Below, piece by piece: positions 5,749 to 7,440 of a DNA stretch of 7,440 bases. Numbering within the stretch: the stretch's first letter is position 1; every line of letters starts with the position of its first letter. A program made the translations under genes and the position numbers. Source of the stretch: Verrucomicrobiota bacterium (lineage in GTDB: Bacteria; Verrucomicrobiota; Verrucomicrobiia; Limisphaerales; UBA11358); NCBI GenBank assembly GCA_021323835.1, contig JAJPKI010000350.1, positions 1 to 7,440 on the forward strand, read 5' to 3'. The notes beneath the pieces were generated by a model, which saw nothing but the letters and a program-made list of their open reading frames with translations, was not told the origin of the DNA and did not search any database.

Positions 5749-6942
5749 ATGAATTTTATTGCCGACCAAATGCCATCCACACCGCGAATTTTGATTCGCG
5801 GAACGAACTGGCTTGGCGATGCGGTGATGACGACGCCCGCGCTTTTGCGCCTTCGCGAAAAATTTCCGGATGCACACATCGCCATTTTGACGCCTGAAAA
5901 ACTGAAAGATTTGTGGCTGCACCATCCTGCGATTGACGAAATTATTTCGTTTGCGCCGAATGAAAGCGTTTGGAAAATTGCAAAAAAACTTCGGCTTCGA
6001 CTTGGCGCGGAAGTTCTTCGAGCGACAGAAAATAAATTCCACGCGGGATATATTAAGCCATTTCCGCTTTTTGATTTGGCGCTCGTGCTGCCGAATTCGC
6101 CGCGCTCGGCGATCGAAGCTTGGCTCGCTGGAATTCCAAAACGAATCGGTTACGCACGACCATGGCGGAATTTTTTCCTGACGCAAATCATAGCACCGCG
6201 CGCTGACGCCGTAAAAATGCAAAAACGTTCAGTAAGGGAAATTTTGAAACTTACTGCTGAAAATTCAAAATTCAAAATTCAAAATTCAAAACTTGGACCG
6301 CCAGCGCACCAGATTTTCGAGTATTTGCATTTAACTTCCGCGCTTGGCGCAAATTCCGAACCGCTGCCGCCACAATTAGTTGTCACGCCGGAAGAAATTG
6401 AAGCGACCAAGAAAAAATTCGGTTTGGATAAAATTTCAAATCTGATTTTCGGTTTGAATCCCGGCGCGGAATACGGGCCGGCAAAACGCTGGCCCGTTGA
6501 AAGATTTATTTCAGCCGCAAAAGAAATCGGGCAGAAAACAAATTGCACCTGGATTTTGTTCGGTGGAAAAAATGATTTGGAAATCACAAATCAAATTGAA
6601 TCCGCAATCCGCCAACCGCAATCCACAATTGTTAATTTAGCCGGCCAAACTTCTTTGCGCGAATTGATGGCGCTTTTAAAATCCTGCCGCGTGCTTTTGA
6701 CGAACGACACCGGCCCGATGCATGTCGCCGCTGCGCTTGGCATTCCGGTCGTCGCCATTTTCGGGAGCACATCGTCAGAATTGACCGGACCGATTTCGTC
6801 AAATGAAGTTCAGCATCAAATCATCAAATCCAACGTGCCATGTTCGCCGTGTTTCCTGCGCGAATGTCCGATTGATTTTCGTTGCATGAACAGCATCAGC
6901 GTTGAGCAAGTTGTCGAAGCAATTTTGCGAGTCGCGAATTAA
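5749..6942 (+). CDS. waaF: ADP-heptose--LPS heptosyltransferase II (WaaF/RfaF family)
   Basis: This is a GT-B fold, family GT9 enzyme that transfers heptose from ADP-heptose to the LPS inner core on the cytoplasmic side. The ATG at 5749, one base after the acyltransferase stop, gives 397 aa; ATG 5770 is an alternative, and the frame open back to 5683 would overlap the previous gene. The N domain has RILIRGTNWLGDAVMTTPAL (13-32), VLPNSPRSA (113-121) and RIGYARPWR (132-140). The C domain has LNPGAEYGPAKRWPVERF (236-253), LFGG (270-273), NLAGQTSL (296-303), TNDTGPMHVAAALG (318-331), IFGSTS (337-342) and a C-rich end C365-x2-C368-x4-C373-x5-C379, typical of WaaF. E. coli WaaF is about 348 aa. The extra length lies in residues about 83-107 and in a linker segment at 171-182 encoded by a heptanucleotide repeat. 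The acceptor is inferred; related GT9 enzymes may use other heptose positions. Confidence 0.9.
   Translation: MNFIADQMPSTPRILIRGTNWLGDAVMTTPALLRLREKFPDAHIAILTPEKLKDLWLHHPAIDEIISFAPNESVWKIAKKLRLRLGAEVLRATENKFHAGYIKPFPLFDLALVLPNSPRSAIEAWLAGIPKRIGYARPWRNFFLTQIIAPRADAVKMQKRSVREILKLTAENSKFKIQNSKLGPPAHQIFEYLHLTSALGANSEPLPPQLVVTPEEIEATKKKFGLDKISNLIFGLNPGAEYGPAKRWPVERFISAAKEIGQKTNCTWILFGGKNDLEITNQIESAIRQPQSTIVNLAGQTSLRELMALLKSCRVLLTNDTGPMHVAAALGIPVVAIFGSTSSELTGPISSNEVQHQIIKSNVPCSPCFLRECPIDFRCMNSISVEQVVEAILRVAN
6260..6294 (+). repeat. In-frame AAAATTC heptanucleotide tandem repeat inside waaF
   Basis: Four exact tandem copies of AAAATTC occupy 6260-6287, and a diverged fifth copy (AAAACTT) runs to 6294. 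Within waaF they encode ENSKFKIQNSKL (residues 171-182), low-complexity sequence between the N- and C-terminal Rossmann-like domains. Three heptamers equal seven codons, so copy-number changes in steps of three keep the frame. The same unit appears in the hairpin at 3602-3672. This resembles short tandemly repeated sequences of the STRR type known in cyanobacteria. Confidence 0.85.
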
Positions 6943-6976
6943 CTTTCTGCGTTTCCGTGTTTGTGGTAATTGGTTT
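6943..6976. repeat. Possible dispersed-repeat fragment between waaF and cysE
   Basis: The 39-nt gap is mostly a G/T-rich stretch with phased GCGTTTCCGTGTTTGTGG-like triplet words. It resembles intergenic 'TCCGTG...TGTGG' repeats I recall from environmental genomes of this kind. There is no inverted repeat or clear promoter in it. The identification rests on general resemblance only. Confidence 0.2.
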
Positions 6977-6981
6977 TCATC

Positions 6982-7440
6982 GTGGAAACGGTTTCCAAAT
7001 TGACGAATGAACTGGTCGCGTCGTATGCCCGCGTCGGCGGCATTAATCATTTAGATGGGAAAAATCTGCCGTCCAAACGCGCTATCACCGCCATCACGCA
7101 CGATTTGTTGCGGCTGCTGTTTCCGGGTTTCTTTGATGAGAAACCATTGCATTCATCTGAAATCAAAGTGGCGACGGCGGAATTGCTTGATTCAGTTTTA
7201 GGAAAATTGGAGGACGAAATCCGCAAGAGTCTCGAATACAATCCGCCCGCCGATTTGCCGAAAAAAGAAATCACCAAGGTGGCGCACGAATGGACGCTGG
7301 AATTTTTGCATACGCTGCCGCGTGTGCGGGAAATTTTGCAGGCAGACGTGGAGGCGGCGTTCAACGGCGACCCCGCGGCAGCGAGCAAAGAGGAAATTAT
7401 TGTGTCGTATCCGTTCGTCGACGCGATTGCCGTGCAGCGG
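6982..7440 (+). CDS. cysE: Serine O-acetyltransferase, N-terminal part (partial)
   Basis: The frame is open from GTG 6982 to the window edge (153 codons), with an in-frame TAA at 6967-6969, so only GTG 6982 or TTG 6970 can be the start unless it is internal. The visible part is the helical N-terminal domain of serine acetyltransferase: LLRLLFPGFFDEK (about 49-61), LPRVREILQADVEAAFNGDPAA (about 113-134) and EEIIVSYPFVDAIAVQR (about 137-153). The DV.A...GDPAA...EII..YP...AI..R signature is diagnostic for the CysE/EpsC group. The catalytic left-handed beta-helix domain is beyond the edge. The enzyme makes O-acetylserine from serine and acetyl-CoA, the first committed step to cysteine. The long N-terminal region before 'LFPGFF' fits the EpsC-like subtype rather than E. 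coli CysE. It starts 39 nt after waaF and may be transcribed with it or separately. Confidence 0.85.
   Translation, partial: METVSKLTNELVASYARVGGINHLDGKNLPSKRAITAITHDLLRLLFPGFFDEKPLHSSEIKVATAELLDSVLGKLEDEIRKSLEYNPPADLPKKEITKVAHEWTLEFLHTLPRVREILQADVEAAFNGDPAAASKEEIIVSYPFVDAIAVQR

Noticed and set aside
5287..6222. 311-codon open frame on the minus strand
   Set aside because: It lies antisense to the acyltransferase and waaF, which have clear family motifs. The translation is rich in Arg, Cys and Phe without any recognisable domain, as expected for a shadow frame.
6260..6294. Possible CRISPR array
   Set aside because: The repeats are seven bases long, tandem and without spacers. No cas gene is present.
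7047..7388. Minus-strand 113-codon frame at the right edge
   Set aside because: It is antisense to the serine acetyltransferase frame, which carries the diagnostic GDPAA motif.

Overview
This window reads as ordinary chromosome from a Gram-negative bacterium that makes lipid A and heptose-containing LPS. The gene order, the style of the proteins, the absence of good Shine-Dalgarno sequences and the intergenic repeats suggest Verrucomicrobiota (Pedosphaera/Limisphaerales-like). That placement is inference from memory of the families, not a database result.

Layout, all genes on the + strand: (1) 2-289, the 3' end of a PmtA-like phospholipid N-methyltransferase, followed by a small terminator-like hairpin. 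(2) 333-3598, an apparent iron-sulfur operon. A perfect 17-bp PerR/Fur-type palindrome and a promoter precede a Fur/PerR-family regulator, sufB, sufC and an uncharacterised 153-aa protein. Gaps are 12-13 nt except between sufB and sufC, where an 85-nt gap holds a hairpin-forming repeat. No sufD, sufS or sufU follows sufC. (3) 3599-3700, an AT-rich inverted repeat that may separate the suf block from the next one. (4) 3701-6942, a lipid A/LPS block: lpxK, an LpxL/HtrB-type acyltransferase broken by a frameshift, and a WaaF-type heptosyltransferase, joined by a 1-nt overlap and a 1-nt gap. (5) 6982-7440, the 5' part of a serine acetyltransferase (cysE/epsC type) running off the window.

How it fits together: the regulator probably senses iron or peroxide and controls its own gene plus the SufB-SufC scaffold and ATPase that build Fe-S clusters. 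The LPS block phosphorylates lipid A, acylates it and adds core heptose. Serine acetyltransferase leads to cysteine, the sulfur source for Fe-S assembly, but its position here may be coincidental.

The points most worth a second look are: the self-regulated Fur/PerR-suf arrangement, with a cysteine at the position of a PerR metal-binding aspartate; the sufBC-only cluster with a conserved-looking unknown protein; the frameshifted acyltransferase; and a heptanucleotide repeat found in an intergenic hairpin and also, in frame, inside waaF. I see no mobile element, CRISPR array, phage gene or RNA gene, and no clearly new multi-gene system.
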